A stretch of DNA of 54,103 nucleotides from JACOVP01 sp964390715 (GTDB lineage: Archaea; Nanobdellota; Nanobdellia; SCGC-AAA011-G17; UBA489): positions 1 to 54,103 of the forward strand of contig CAYMIM010000011.1 in assembly GCA_964390715.1 (NCBI GenBank), in the 5' to 3' direction. Position 1 is the first letter of the stretch. Every line of letters begins with the position of its first letter. Shown piece by piece: positions 43,086 through 51,352 of this stretch. The position numbers and the translations under genes are program-made. The notes beneath the pieces were generated by a model, which was not told the origin of the DNA, made no database searches, and saw nothing but the letters and a program-made list of their open reading frames with translations.

Positions 43086-44915
43086 TTAAATACTTTCTAA
43101 CACTTTCATGTCAGGACTCAAGATCGTTACTTTATCTGTAGGAAATCGTAGTCCTCTATAAATCCGTTGCAAAAATTCTCGTCTAGCTTTGTCAAAATAA
43201 AAATCCATAAAGTCTTCTGGTCTGCTAAGCTTCAAGACTTTCCAGAAAAGAGAGTGCATGCTCGGATAGGGATATTTCGTGTAGATGATGCTGTTGCACA
43301 CGTCTCCTGGAAAATCAACGCCTCGTGAGCATCTGGTAGAATAAAACACATCCAGCTTTTTCTCTTTAAACAAGTGGAGTAATTCTCCTTGCTTGTATTT
43401 CTCTTGCTGTTCCTCAAGTTTTTCTCTGCTCTGCACAGACGTCAAATGAAATTGTTCTTTCTCTTCTTCACTTGGGAGATCTTTGTAGCTGTTGACATGC
43501 ACTAAGACAGGTTTTTCCGCGACATCCAGGCATTTTGCTAAAGCTCTCAAGTAGTCTTCTCTGGTCAATCGTCCATCTTCAAATTCTTTATATCTGAAAT
43601 TTCTTTCCAATCGAGTAAATGTTTTTCTAGTGGTGCCCATGTCTTTCGTTTCCGCGGTGATAGTTTTGAATTCTTTTATGCCAAAAATATTCTCCAAGAC
43701 TTTCCTGCTATGTAAAGTACCACTCATCAACACAAACACTTTGTTTTTCTCCAAAAATTCCTTGAACTTTTTCTCCAGATTGACATTGACTAATAACACA
43801 CCACGATGATTTTTCCTGTCACGATAATAAGTGTAGTAGCTATCCTCTTGCAGATGTTCAAAATACTTCGCGATGAGGATATAGGGCTCTAATTCTTCAT
43901 ATTCGAGAATCTTGTCATGCTGCAAAAGGGTGTTCAATAATTCTCTTGCTTGCGAGTTTTTGAAAGGAAAGATCTTCTCTTGTTGTAAAAATGATTCAAA
44001 GGTGGTTGATCGTAAGAACTTTTGCGCTTGGTCATCAATATCCAATAATGCTTCTTTCGTCTCTTCATCTTTGCATTGTTGAATGAGCGGCATAATCTTC
44101 GTATGTAACAAGTCCAGATTAAACTTTTTTTCATTGCTGAAGTTATCTAAAAATTCATCACACTCGTCAATGATCTCCACTTGGGTGACAGGTTTTCTAT
44201 CCATGGTCACTTCAATTTCATATTTTTTGCTGTTAAAAACTAAGACATCAGCGGTGATATAGCTCTGGAATTGCTCGTAATAAGTGCATCCGGGTTTTCG
44301 TTTAAAATAAGCGAATTGTCTATTCCTTAATCCCTCATAGTCGATTTGTTGCGCGTCTTTCAGTCCATAATCATTGCCAAACCAGTCTTTGTTCACCACT
44401 GGGCTCCAGAAAGGACAGGCTGCGGCGACAGAAACTCTTCTGATATGATCAATAGTCTCGAAGTCACTGGCGTCCACCATGGGATTCTCTTCCAGATATT
44501 TGTCCAAAAGTGGTAAATTTTCTTTTTTAATTTCTACAGTACAAGGAAGAAGAGGATTGTCTGCGGTAGAGTTAGAATCATAAAGACAGGCATGATTATT
44601 TCTGCCAGTTAAAACCATAATTTTAAGTTTCTCTCCTGTATCTTTTTTTAAAAATATTTTTTTAGTATAGTCATGTTCATATTGTTTCTGCAGATATTTG
44701 ACTGGTACTACTATAGAGGCTTTTCCTAGTCTTCGTGCTAGCTCCAAACCAATCAGACTTTTCCCGCTGCCGCATTTGCCATGCACAAAAATAATTTTAT
44801 GCCCGTCTTTGATAGCTTGTTCTATTTCGTCAACAACGCTTTCCTGTGTCTTGCTGTTCGAATAGGTTAAAGGTGGTAATGTATTGCCATCTGCAGAGTA
44901 GACGCCCCAAGTCAT
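43086..44915 (-). CDS. XPD/DinG-type superfamily 2 helicase with Fe-S cysteines
   Basis: The 609-residue protein has Walker A GKCGSGKS (46-53), four widely spaced cysteines before the DEAH-type box (Cys110, Cys125, Cys167, Cys210) consistent with the XPD Fe-S domain, and Walker B IIDECDE (248-254). C-terminal helicase motifs include VLMSGTLHS near 398 and YSTRCSRGVDFPG near 535, with a final R-x-x-x-R-x-I-Y-R-G arginine-finger motif. XPD-family helicases unwind DNA 5' to 3' in repair. A minus-strand TATA CTTTATAAGC (44938-44947) suggests a leaderless message. It is probably the archaeal XPD or a DinG-like paralogue. Confidence 0.88.
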   Translation of the reverse strand: MTWGVYSADGNTLPPLTYSNSKTQESVVDEIEQAIKDGHKIIFVHGKCGSGKSLIGLELARRLGKASIVVPVKYLQKQYEHDYTKKIFLKKDTGEKLKIMVLTGRNNHACLYDSNSTADNPLLPCTVEIKKENLPLLDKYLEENPMVDASDFETIDHIRRVSVAAACPFWSPVVNKDWFGNDYGLKDAQQIDYEGLRNRQFAYFKRKPGCTYYEQFQSYITADVLVFNSKKYEIEVTMDRKPVTQVEIIDECDEFLDNFSNEKKFNLDLLHTKIMPLIQQCKDEETKEALLDIDDQAQKFLRSTTFESFLQQEKIFPFKNSQARELLNTLLQHDKILEYEELEPYILIAKYFEHLQEDSYYTYYRDRKNHRGVLLVNVNLEKKFKEFLEKNKVFVLMSGTLHSRKVLENIFGIKEFKTITAETKDMGTTRKTFTRLERNFRYKEFEDGRLTREDYLRALAKCLDVAEKPVLVHVNSYKDLPSEEEKEQFHLTSVQSREKLEEQQEKYKQGELLHLFKEKKLDVFYSTRCSRGVDFPGDVCNSIIYTKYPYPSMHSLFWKVLKLSRPEDFMDFYFDKARREFLQRIYRGLRFPTDKVTILSPDMKVLESI

Positions 44916-44990
44916 GAAGCAAAAAGCGATTTGTCTGCTTATAAAGATTATTCCCTCGTTTGAGAAAAGAATAAGACAAGAAGGAGCTAA

Positions 44991-45827
44991 TCAAAAAATG
45001 CGTTCAACAACCTTCCCATTGAAGTCACGAATGCGGTATTTCTGTCCCTTGAACAAGGTGTAGACATTGTACTGCAAATAGCGATGATTGGCGCAGAAAG
45101 GTGCTTTTCCTATGAGCTCAAAGAGTTGCTTGCGATTGTAATGTTTGACAGATAATTCGCCAAGGTTCATGTCGTCGATGTCTTTGATGAAATACATGAA
45201 GTAAATGAAAAAGAAAAAATAAACTATGAACAAAAGAGCATAAATGTGGGACAGAGAAAGTGTTGCTAGGAAAAAGATCGTTAAAGTAATAATATTGATA
45301 GCCCAGTAAATCAAACGAACATTGCCTGTAAGAATCTTATGAGAATATAATTCCACTATTTCTCGATTAGTGGCAAAGTTAACCATAATGGAAGTGATCT
45401 GGCTGCGCAGATGATTGTCTGTATTTTGGCGGATAGTAAAATACTTTAGAGACTGGAAAAATCGATAAGCGACTTCTTGTGTTTTCCATGATTCTTTAAG
45501 TCGAGCCTCAATCTCCGTGATCAGGTACATATCAATAGCGTCAGTAATCGCGTGAAAAAAACGTTCTGGTGATAGTTTCGCTAGATTATAGAGAGAAACA
45601 AGATTTGCGTTGATGAAACTCAAATGCTCACGCACTTTCACATAACGATTCTCAATAAGTCGAAGGATGATGCCAATAAATAGGCTGTAGGTCAAGGTGA
45701 CAGCCACTAAGAGAATAGAGAATGTATTGTCAAAAGTGACGTCCCTGTAGAAAAAGAAGAAGGCAACAAGAAGTAAAGGAATAAAAGCAAATAGGGAATA
45801 TTTATGCGCGTTAGTCGATTCGTACAT
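44991..45827 (-). CDS. Four-helix membrane protein of unknown function
   Basis: The 278-residue protein has two hydrophobic segments near the N-terminus (about 10-28 and 35-57), a soluble helical region (about 60-165) and two more segments (about 175-215). The general design resembles bestrophin-like DUF4239 proteins, but no diagnostic motif was recognised. A minus-strand TATA CTATTTAAGC (45851-45860) supports the start. Confidence 0.65.
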   Translation of the reverse strand: MYESTNAHKYSLFAFIPLLLVAFFFFYRDVTFDNTFSILLVAVTLTYSLFIGIILRLIENRYVKVREHLSFINANLVSLYNLAKLSPERFFHAITDAIDMYLITEIEARLKESWKTQEVAYRFFQSLKYFTIRQNTDNHLRSQITSIMVNFATNREIVELYSHKILTGNVRLIYWAINIITLTIFFLATLSLSHIYALLFIVYFFFFIYFMYFIKDIDDMNLGELSVKHYNRKQLFELIGKAPFCANHRYLQYNVYTLFKGQKYRIRDFNGKVVERIF

Positions 45828-45918
45828 AGGGATAGCGCAGTCGTGAGTTAGCTTAAATAGATTTGCAAAAGAAAGATAACAAGAAAGATTTTTATAGGGA
45901 GAAGAAGGCAGCTACAAG

Positions 45919-46248
45919 ATGTTTCCAGGCATGAATCCCAAGATGGTAAAAGAAGCCATGAAGAAAATGGGAATTAAACAAATAGAGATAGAGGCTACAG
46001 AAGTCATTATCAAGACTCCAGGAAAAGACCTTATCATCCGTAACCCACAAGTCGCAAAAGTCATTGCCATGGGTCAGGAAACCATCCAGATCACAGGTGA
46101 TATTGAGGAAGTGGAAGCGCAGAAATTCTCAGAAGACGATGTGACTACAGTAGCACAGCAAGCCAAGGTTTCTAAGGAGAAAGCTCGTCAAGCCCTGGAA
46201 AAATCCAATGGTGATCTAGCGCAGGCAATTCTCGACCTCCAGCAGTAA
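45919..46248 (+). CDS. nac: Archaeal nascent-polypeptide-associated complex protein (NAC)
   Basis: The 109-residue protein opens MFPGMNPKMVKEAMKKMGI, typical of archaeal NAC. It has a NAC beta-barrel (about 20-65) and a C-terminal UBA domain (about 70-109, VAQQAKVSKEKARQALEKSN). It binds ribosomes and emerging chains as a homodimer. A gatttttatag TATA lies about 25-30 bases before the ATG. Confidence 0.95.
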   Translation: MFPGMNPKMVKEAMKKMGIKQIEIEATEVIIKTPGKDLIIRNPQVAKVIAMGQETIQITGDIEEVEAQKFSEDDVTTVAQQAKVSKEKARQALEKSNGDLAQAILDLQQ

Positions 46249-46295
46249 CACTTTTTCTTACAAATCTTTTTATAGTGGAGTCGCTTGAAAGAGCT

Positions 46296-46784
46296 ATGGA
46301 AAAAGTTATTCTTCTCGTAAAAGAAGCGATCAAAGCGTTCAAGACCGCGGATCATCTAACCTATGTCACGTTTCCTTTATTGAATGATCAAAAGCTTTTC
46401 GCTACCATCGCGGAAAAGCTCAAGGAATCTTTGGACAAAGGGACACGCTCTCTCTTAGAGTATGACTATTTGTACAAGCGTATTCAATTTGTCCCCGCTG
46501 AATTCCAAACACGTCTTAGTTTATTCCAGCAGTATGCTCTCAAAAAGTATGGGTTTGATCCAAGGTGTTTACTTACCATGCGAGAAGTTGAAGAAATCGT
46601 CACGCGTCGCAGGGAAAGTCCCATAGAGTTCATTCGCAGGGATCGTTTAGTTATTGCTTCTTCAGATTATCGCTTGAAAACAGTGACTCTGGAAAAAATC
46701 AAGGAGCTTGTCCAGAATACCAAAACGTTTATAAGTAAGGTTAGTGAAATAATCCAAACCAGTGATCGACGACTTTTTGAGTGA
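46296..46784 (+). CDS. Hypothetical helical protein, pair member 1
   Basis: The frame opens at a GTG (46275), but the ATG at 46296 lies about 25 bases after a cttttttatag-type TATA (46266-46274), so a leaderless start there is preferred (162 residues). The protein is almost all alpha-helical, with a HEPN-like length and charge pattern. It overlaps the next gene and contains that gene's promoter. No family is assigned. Confidence 0.6.
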   Translation: MEKVILLVKEAIKAFKTADHLTYVTFPLLNDQKLFATIAEKLKESLDKGTRSLLEYDYLYKRIQFVPAEFQTRLSLFQQYALKKYGFDPRCLLTMREVEEIVTRRRESPIEFIRRDRLVIASSDYRLKTVTLEKIKELVQNTKTFISKVSEIIQTSDRRLFE

Positions 46785-47262
46785 CCCTAAAGAAGAATTA
46801 AAAAGGGCTGACCATTCTATTTTTGTTACGTTAAAGTATACTAGAACAACAGACGTCATCAAAAACACCATTAAGCGCCTTATTTCCGCCTTTGAGTTGG
46901 CGACTCATCGCATGTTAATTACCTTGCAAAAGCACAAGAAAATCCCCGAAGTTCCTCCAACATCTCGTAAGCAGTCGGAAGAAATGCTCAAAGTGATGCC
47001 CAAGTGGAAGGACTATCTCAAGCTCTATGAGAAGTTGGTGAAGATTGACCAATCTCCCTACACAAAAAAGGAAGAATATCGTAAAAATGTCGCGCTCATC
47101 GCCCAAATAACGCCGGAAGTCAAAGAAGAAGTCAACATGGAGGCTCTGAAGCAGTTTTTCCAGAAGACGGTAGAATATGTGGAAATAACACAGATGGTCT
47201 GTAGTGAGCTAACGGCAATGGCGATGAAGAAAGAGTCAAGAGTAAAAAAGAAAAAGAAGTAA
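46762..47262 (+). CDS. Hypothetical helical protein, pair member 2
   Basis: The 166-residue protein starts with GTG at 46762, 26 bases after a tttataag TATA (46729-46736) that lies within the preceding gene, giving a leaderless message. It is helical and basic, ending in a poly-Lys tail. It and the preceding gene look like a functional pair of similar size. Neither carries a recognised motif. Confidence 0.6.
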   Translation: MIDDFLSDPKEELKRADHSIFVTLKYTRTTDVIKNTIKRLISAFELATHRMLITLQKHKKIPEVPPTSRKQSEEMLKVMPKWKDYLKLYEKLVKIDQSPYTKKEEYRKNVALIAQITPEVKEEVNMEALKQFFQKTVEYVEITQMVCSELTAMAMKKESRVKKKKK

Positions 47263-47267
47263 TCCTC

Positions 47268-47441
47268 ATGGAAATGTTCAAACCCTGCATGATTTGTAAA
47301 AAAAATATGGCTATAACATCCTGTAAAATGTGTGGGATACTCATTTGTAATGAACATACCAAAGGTGGTGTTTGCTTTGCTTGTTTTCCAGAAGCCCAAA
47401 GAGAACTAACCGAGAAAAAGAAAGAAGCGTTGGAAAAATAA
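47268..47441 (+). CDS. 57-residue double zinc-ribbon/B-box-like protein
   Basis: A short ORF, MEMFKPCMICKKN onwards. It has eight ligands in the order C-x2-C-x8-C-x2-C-x4-C-x2-H-x5-C-x2-C (Cys7, 10, 19, 22, 27, His30, Cys36, 39), enough for two zinc ions in a cross-brace such as B-box or HIT fingers. A charged helical tail follows. It starts 5 bases after the preceding stop, so it belongs to that operon. The function is unknown; protein or RNA binding is likely. Confidence 0.75.
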   Translation: MEMFKPCMICKKNMAITSCKMCGILICNEHTKGGVCFACFPEAQRELTEKKKEALEK

Positions 47442-47481
47442 GTTAGAAACGTTTAAATAGAATAGACATGCTAATTTTCTT

Positions 47482-48246
47482 ATGGTGTTAGTAAGTGTTT
47501 CTTCTTCAAAAGGAGGCTCGGGAAAATCCACGACATCAATCAATCTAGGAGTTGCTCTCGCGCAATTGGGAAAAGACGTTACTGTCATTGACGCGAATCT
47601 TTCTACGCCGAATCTCAGTATGTATCTGGGTGCTCCTAATCTGCCAATCACACTACAACATGTCTTGCAAGGTCAAGCGCATATTCACGAAGCTACCTAT
47701 CAGCATGCTTCTGGAGCAAAAATTATTCCAGCGTCCATTTCTATGCGCAATTTTGAGGATATTAACTTAATTGATCTCAAAGACCACTTGCCGCATATTA
47801 AGTCAGAATTTATTATTCTCGATGGAGCCGCGGGCATTGACGCGGAAGCGCAAGCTCCTATTCAAATGTCAGATCAGGTATTAGTTGTCGCCTCACCAGA
47901 ATTGCCTTCTGTTGCTGACGCTCTGAAGACTGTTCGTATCGCCCAGCATCACGGCAAGCATGTTCGTGGTGTAGTCTTGACAAGAGCGGGTCATCATCTC
48001 GATTTGAAAATAAAAAACGTGGAAACAATTTTAGAGCATTCTGTCATTGGAGTTATTCCAGAAGATCATATGATTAAATCAGCGCTGGTAAAGCGAGAGC
48101 CTGTGCTCCATGTCTTTCCCAATGCTCCTTCCTCGATAGCGTACAAAAAATTAGGAGCCTACTTCGCGGGTCATCCAGAATTCTTCGCTGAAGACGAGAT
48201 TCCAAAAGTGTATAGGGCGATGCGCTGGATGTTAGGATTACGATAA
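47482..48246 (+). CDS. MinD/ParA-type P-loop ATPase
   Basis: The 254-residue protein has the deviant Walker A SSKGGSGKST (8-17), VIDANLSTPNLSMYLG near 37-52 and FIILDGAAGIDAEA near 110-123. MinD/Mrp-like members place or partition complexes. No C-terminal amphipathic membrane helix or Mrp cysteine pair is seen. It may act in chromosome or machinery positioning. Confidence 0.9.
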   Translation: MVLVSVSSSKGGSGKSTTSINLGVALAQLGKDVTVIDANLSTPNLSMYLGAPNLPITLQHVLQGQAHIHEATYQHASGAKIIPASISMRNFEDINLIDLKDHLPHIKSEFIILDGAAGIDAEAQAPIQMSDQVLVVASPELPSVADALKTVRIAQHHGKHVRGVVLTRAGHHLDLKIKNVETILEHSVIGVIPEDHMIKSALVKREPVLHVFPNAPSSIAYKKLGAYFAGHPEFFAEDEIPKVYRAMRWMLGLR

Positions 48247-48276
48247 GAAATAAAAAGAAAAAAAGAAAAAGAGTTC

Positions 48277-48423
48277 TTATTTGTGCTTACAAAACAAGCC
48301 GTGAAGAAGAATGACGGCGCCTGCAAGAACAGCAATCCATTGTGAATAAGTGGTTTGCCAAAGACTAAAGACTACTACAATAAGTCCAATGATAGCTTCA
48401 AACATTTTAAGGTTGCATGTCAT
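48277..48423 (-). CDS. 48-residue two-helix membrane protein, paralogue A
   Basis: The start chosen is the ATG at 48421-48423, behind a GGAGGTGTT ribosome binding site; a longer frame lacks one. The peptide has an N-terminal Cys, two hydrophobic helices separated by QTTYSQW and a Cys-Lys-His-Lys end. It is clearly related to the 50-residue protein at 50894-51046 (shared T-Y-S-x-W-I-x-V-x-A-G and C-x-K-H-K end). Confidence 0.7.
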   Translation of the reverse strand: MTCNLKMFEAIIGLIVVVFSLWQTTYSQWIAVLAGAVILLHGLFCKHK

Positions 48424-48473
48424 AGAATAACACCTCCATGAAAAAGACAAGAAGAGCAAGTAGATAAAGATTG

Positions 48474-49442
48474 CTATAGCAGCAAATGTTCAGAAGGAAA
48501 CAAAATGTCATTTCTAAAAATAGAAAAGTCTAGTTTAAAGATATTATCTGAAAATTGTTCTTGTAATTCAGATAAAATAGTATAAAATTCTGTATACTCT
48601 CGTATCAAAAATTCGACTTCCAGCTTCCATGGTCCAATAATCTTGATAATATTCAGTGTGTATTTCTTTGTTTTCAGAAAGGCGAATATCTGTCTCTCAG
48701 CGTCAGTCGAGTAGTTCTTGACATAGATGAAAAGCTTGTATTTTTCATAGCCTAATAAATTGTAGTCAATAGTTGAGAAATAGAAAGAAATAATTTTTTT
48801 GTCGTTTAGTCTCTTTATCCTTTTGCTGACCGAATCAATGCTTAAATGCACTTTTCCTGCTAAGGTGACTAGGGTTGTTGTTGAGTCTTTATGAAGCTCT
48901 TGAAGTAAAAGCTTATCAGTCTCATCTAATGTTTCAAGATGATCTGATCTCCAAAAGGAATACTCTTGAAGATGTTTATCTTCATGAAGAAAATGGTTAT
49001 TGAAAATAACCGCGTCTAACATTAAACAAAAGTGTTTTGAACTAATAATATCCCCAAATGCGGATAATAATGCGGTCTCAAAGTCATAATAATCCTTTCT
49101 ACTCTTCGCAAAAATAGCAGTGCCAATATCCCAGTTGCCATAGGATTCAAAGATGGAAAAAACATGTTGTTGTTTTCCTAAAAATGCTACTAATGCTTTC
49201 TTTTGTTGGATCGTTGCGTTTAATTTTAAATAGAGCTTGTAAGAAGTATATCCTAAAACAGTATAATCTACAAAAATCCCATAGCCTTTGATGACACCTA
49301 ATCGTTCTAATCTCTTAATCCTGTAGCGTATGCTGTCTTTAGACAGGTTGCAGTGTTGGGCTAATGTTTTCTCAAGAATTCTGGAATTATAGGCTACATG
49401 CTTTAAAATGATCCTGTCTGCCTTCGTTAATTTTATATCCAT
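48474..49442 (-). CDS. Tandem Lrp/AsnC-type transcription regulator
   Basis: The 322-residue protein carries two Lrp-like units. The first has an HTH around 20-50 (LEKTLAQHCNLSKDSIRYRIKRLERLGVI pattern) and a ligand-type domain to about 160. The second has an HTH around 176-210 and a RAM-like domain to the end. Double-length Lrp/AsnC proteins occur in DPANN. A minus-strand TATA TTTATAAATAT (49463-49473) is about 25 bases upstream, giving a leaderless message. Confidence 0.85.
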   Translation of the reverse strand: MDIKLTKADRIILKHVAYNSRILEKTLAQHCNLSKDSIRYRIKRLERLGVIKGYGIFVDYTVLGYTSYKLYLKLNATIQQKKALVAFLGKQQHVFSIFESYGNWDIGTAIFAKSRKDYYDFETALLSAFGDIISSKHFCLMLDAVIFNNHFLHEDKHLQEYSFWRSDHLETLDETDKLLLQELHKDSTTTLVTLAGKVHLSIDSVSKRIKRLNDKKIISFYFSTIDYNLLGYEKYKLFIYVKNYSTDAERQIFAFLKTKKYTLNIIKIIGPWKLEVEFLIREYTEFYTILSELQEQFSDNIFKLDFSIFRNDILFPSEHLLL

Positions 49443-49575
49443 ATTTTATCTTAATTAAGCCATATTTATAAATCTATCGTAAAAAAGCTAATTTTCTAGT
49501 AAAAGATTTCTTATAGTTAAGTAACTACTGTTAAGATATGAAAACGGTAACTACAAACAAAGGAGACAACAAACA

Positions 49576-50283
49576 ATGACAACTACTAACCAAGAATTCA
49601 AAACATTTTATCATAAACTTAATCCTATATTTAATCCTACTAATGATATTCTAGAAACAGCTCTGCAAAATTGCCAAGATGAAGGCTTTAGAGTAGCATA
49701 CATGCCAGATGTAGTAGACGCTCGTATAGCTGGAACAGCACCATGGAATCAAGGATTTAATACATTTAGCATCAAAGCAACAGGCAGAACCAAACAAGGC
49801 AACGCGGTCGTTGTCTATGCGCACATGCCTAACTGGTTAGCGAATCCAGCAAACATTCGGACAGCAAAAGCACAAGAGCTAATTCATGGTGCATCTCATT
49901 TTCCACAAGAAGAATTCCAAAGATTACTCGATGCTGAAGACAAGCAAAAGGTCTGGGTTGTTGACCATGAAGTATTAAGAAAATCAAAGTCAGGTAAAAT
50001 TCCACTAACACAAGCTTTGGAACATCCACAAACTATTCCATTTTTAGGCGGACAAGAACGCGCAGAACGTTATTTACCAAAACACGCAAAAGCATACGAC
50101 ACAGAGACAATTGGTGTCTGGCATTCCGATGATCTCAATGATGACTCACCACTCGTGCGTTTGCTCTGTCTGGGCGTCAATAACTTCATCGGCCTCTATG
50201 GCGGCAGCTTCTTCGGCGACGAGGGCCAATTTGCTGGGGTACGTCACGCAAGCGCCGAAGGCGCGCAGCGCGAAAAATTGTAA
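49576..50283 (+). CDS. Hypothetical protein, probably frameshifted near its 3' end
   Basis: The 235-residue reading frame ends at a TAA at 50281. The final 90 bases are much more GC-rich than the rest. An A5 run at 50273-50277 sits just before the stop. One extra A would carry the frame on to a TGA at 50394-50396 that overlaps the next gene's ATG (ATGA), as in the other operons here. The extension would contain GPKGSYTVCFKGCLQNGS. Sequencing error, a true indel, or programmed slippage are all possible. The folded part has no recognised motif. Confidence 0.6.
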   Translation: MTTTNQEFKTFYHKLNPIFNPTNDILETALQNCQDEGFRVAYMPDVVDARIAGTAPWNQGFNTFSIKATGRTKQGNAVVVYAHMPNWLANPANIRTAKAQELIHGASHFPQEEFQRLLDAEDKQKVWVVDHEVLRKSKSGKIPLTQALEHPQTIPFLGGQERAERYLPKHAKAYDTETIGVWHSDDLNDDSPLVRLLCLGVNNFIGLYGGSFFGDEGQFAGVRHASAEGAQREKL

Positions 50284-50392
50284 CAGCTACAACTACAGGG
50301 CCTAAGGGTAGCTACACTGTTTGTTTTAAAGGATGTCTTCAGAATGGAAGCCAGTTAGATAGTATGAATTGCAGATTTCTAGGAGTACCAAA

Positions 50393-50860
50393 ATGAAAAC
50401 AATTCATACCCAAGACATGAAAGTAGTCCCTTTTCGTCTGGAAGATATACAAAATCCTTTTCCCATTGAAGAATTAAGCCAAAGATTGCACGGTTATAGG
50501 GAAGAAGATAAATTGTACAACGGACATCTTACATTCGAAGGGAAACATGGTGAATGCATAAAAGCAATCTTCTATAAAAGACAAGGACAAACTTCACTTT
50601 ATACAGTGCATTTTACAGCACATTTCGGTACAGAAAGAGATAAATGGCCGTCTTTAGCTGGATTTAGGTACATGGGGGCAGGACCACAAGAGCAATTAGG
50701 AAGTATAGTCGATAATACGCTTAGATATATAAGAGATGGAACAGAAAAAGGTAAGATGGTCTTCCTTCCAAGGAAAATAAAACTGACAAATCAACGTCTC
50801 TGTGTGCCTGAGGTAGATACATGGGGTGTATTTTTTTCTAACGATGTTGACAGACTTTGA
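50393..50860 (+). CDS. Hypothetical 155-residue protein
   Basis: The ATG at 50393 is chosen because an AGGAGTACC site lies just upstream and the start overlaps the stop of the frame-restored upstream gene; the longer TTG start is not needed. The protein is a soluble alpha/beta fold with V-H-F-T-A-H-F and a late strand MVFLPRKIKL. No family is recognised. It is probably coupled to the preceding gene. Confidence 0.55.
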   Translation: MKTIHTQDMKVVPFRLEDIQNPFPIEELSQRLHGYREEDKLYNGHLTFEGKHGECIKAIFYKRQGQTSLYTVHFTAHFGTERDKWPSLAGFRYMGAGPQEQLGSIVDNTLRYIRDGTEKGKMVFLPRKIKLTNQRLCVPEVDTWGVFFSNDVDRL

Positions 50861-50893
50861 TCTAGTCGTTAAAGCAAAAAATATACAAAAAAA

Positions 50894-51046
50894 TTATTTC
50901 TTATGTTTCGTACACTTAAGTGCGTGCGTGAGTAAAGCTAAACCAGCTATGACAACTATCCACTTAGAGTAAGTCATCTGAAAATAAGTAAAGATGATAA
51001 CTAGTAGAGCTAGAATACCTTCAACAAGTTTACAGTTGCATCCCAT
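50894..51046 (-). CDS. 50-residue two-helix membrane protein, paralogue B
   Basis: Starts MGCNCKLVEG behind a GGAGGTGGA ribosome binding site. Two hydrophobic helices flank QMTYSKWIVVIAG and it ends CTKHKK. It is paralogous to the 48-residue protein at 48277-48423. The paired N-terminal cysteines and C-terminal Cys/His could bind metal. Function is unknown. Confidence 0.75.
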   Translation of the reverse strand: MGCNCKLVEGILALLVIIFTYFQMTYSKWIVVIAGLALLTHALKCTKHKK

Positions 51047-51130
51047 GAGTCCACCTCCATACTTTAAAACCATGGTGAACTCCTACATAAGTCTTCCGTT
51101 TGCTCGGCTTTGCAAAAGTAAGTAAAAAGG

Positions 51131-51237
51131 TTTAAATAGTGTCAAAAGATCGTTAACCATACAATGACCCGAGTTGGTTGTCTTCATCATCGGTAATGAA
51201 CTTTTTTCTAGTTTGACTTTCAACTTCGTGCTCAATA
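51131..51237 (+). promoter_or_regulatory. Leader of the tRNA-His/hisS unit with possible leader peptide
   Basis: A tttaaata TATA (51131-51138) is followed about 27 bases later by a 10-codon ORF (51164-51196) reading MTRVGCLHHR, with two adjacent His codons. An oligo-T tract (51202-51207) comes next, then the tRNA-His gene and hisS. The layout resembles an attenuation leader; archaeal attenuation of this kind is not established, and the His pair could be chance. Confidence 0.35.
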
Positions 51238-51326
51238 GTGGATGTGGTGTAGCCTGGTTTAACACGCAAGCCTGTGGCATAAGTGCAGACAGCTTGAGAC
51301 CGCGAGTTCAAATCTCGCCTTCCACT
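51238..51326 (+). tRNA. tRNA-His(GUG) with a 13-nt intron and unusual acceptor
   Basis: The D stem GTGT/ACAC, anticodon stem CAAGC (51267-51271) with GCTTG (51292-51296), and T arm GCGAGTTCAAATCTCGC are regular. The anticodon is GTG (51274-51276), with a 13-nt intron at 51278-51290. The acceptor GTGGATG/CTTCCAC has a U-U mismatch at 6-67. The discriminator is U51326, not the C73 usually paired with G-1 in tRNA-His, and the preceding base is A, so an A-1:U73 pair is possible. The histidyl-tRNA synthetase gene follows 26 bases downstream. Confidence 0.8.
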
Positions 51327-51352
51327 CTTCCTAATCTTACGAGGTATAACTA

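Noticed and set aside
51164..51237. C/D box guide RNA between the TATA and tRNA-His
   Set aside because: Boxes resembling ATGA and TGA occur but without proper RTGATGA/CTGA pairs or spacing; the leader-peptide reading fits better.
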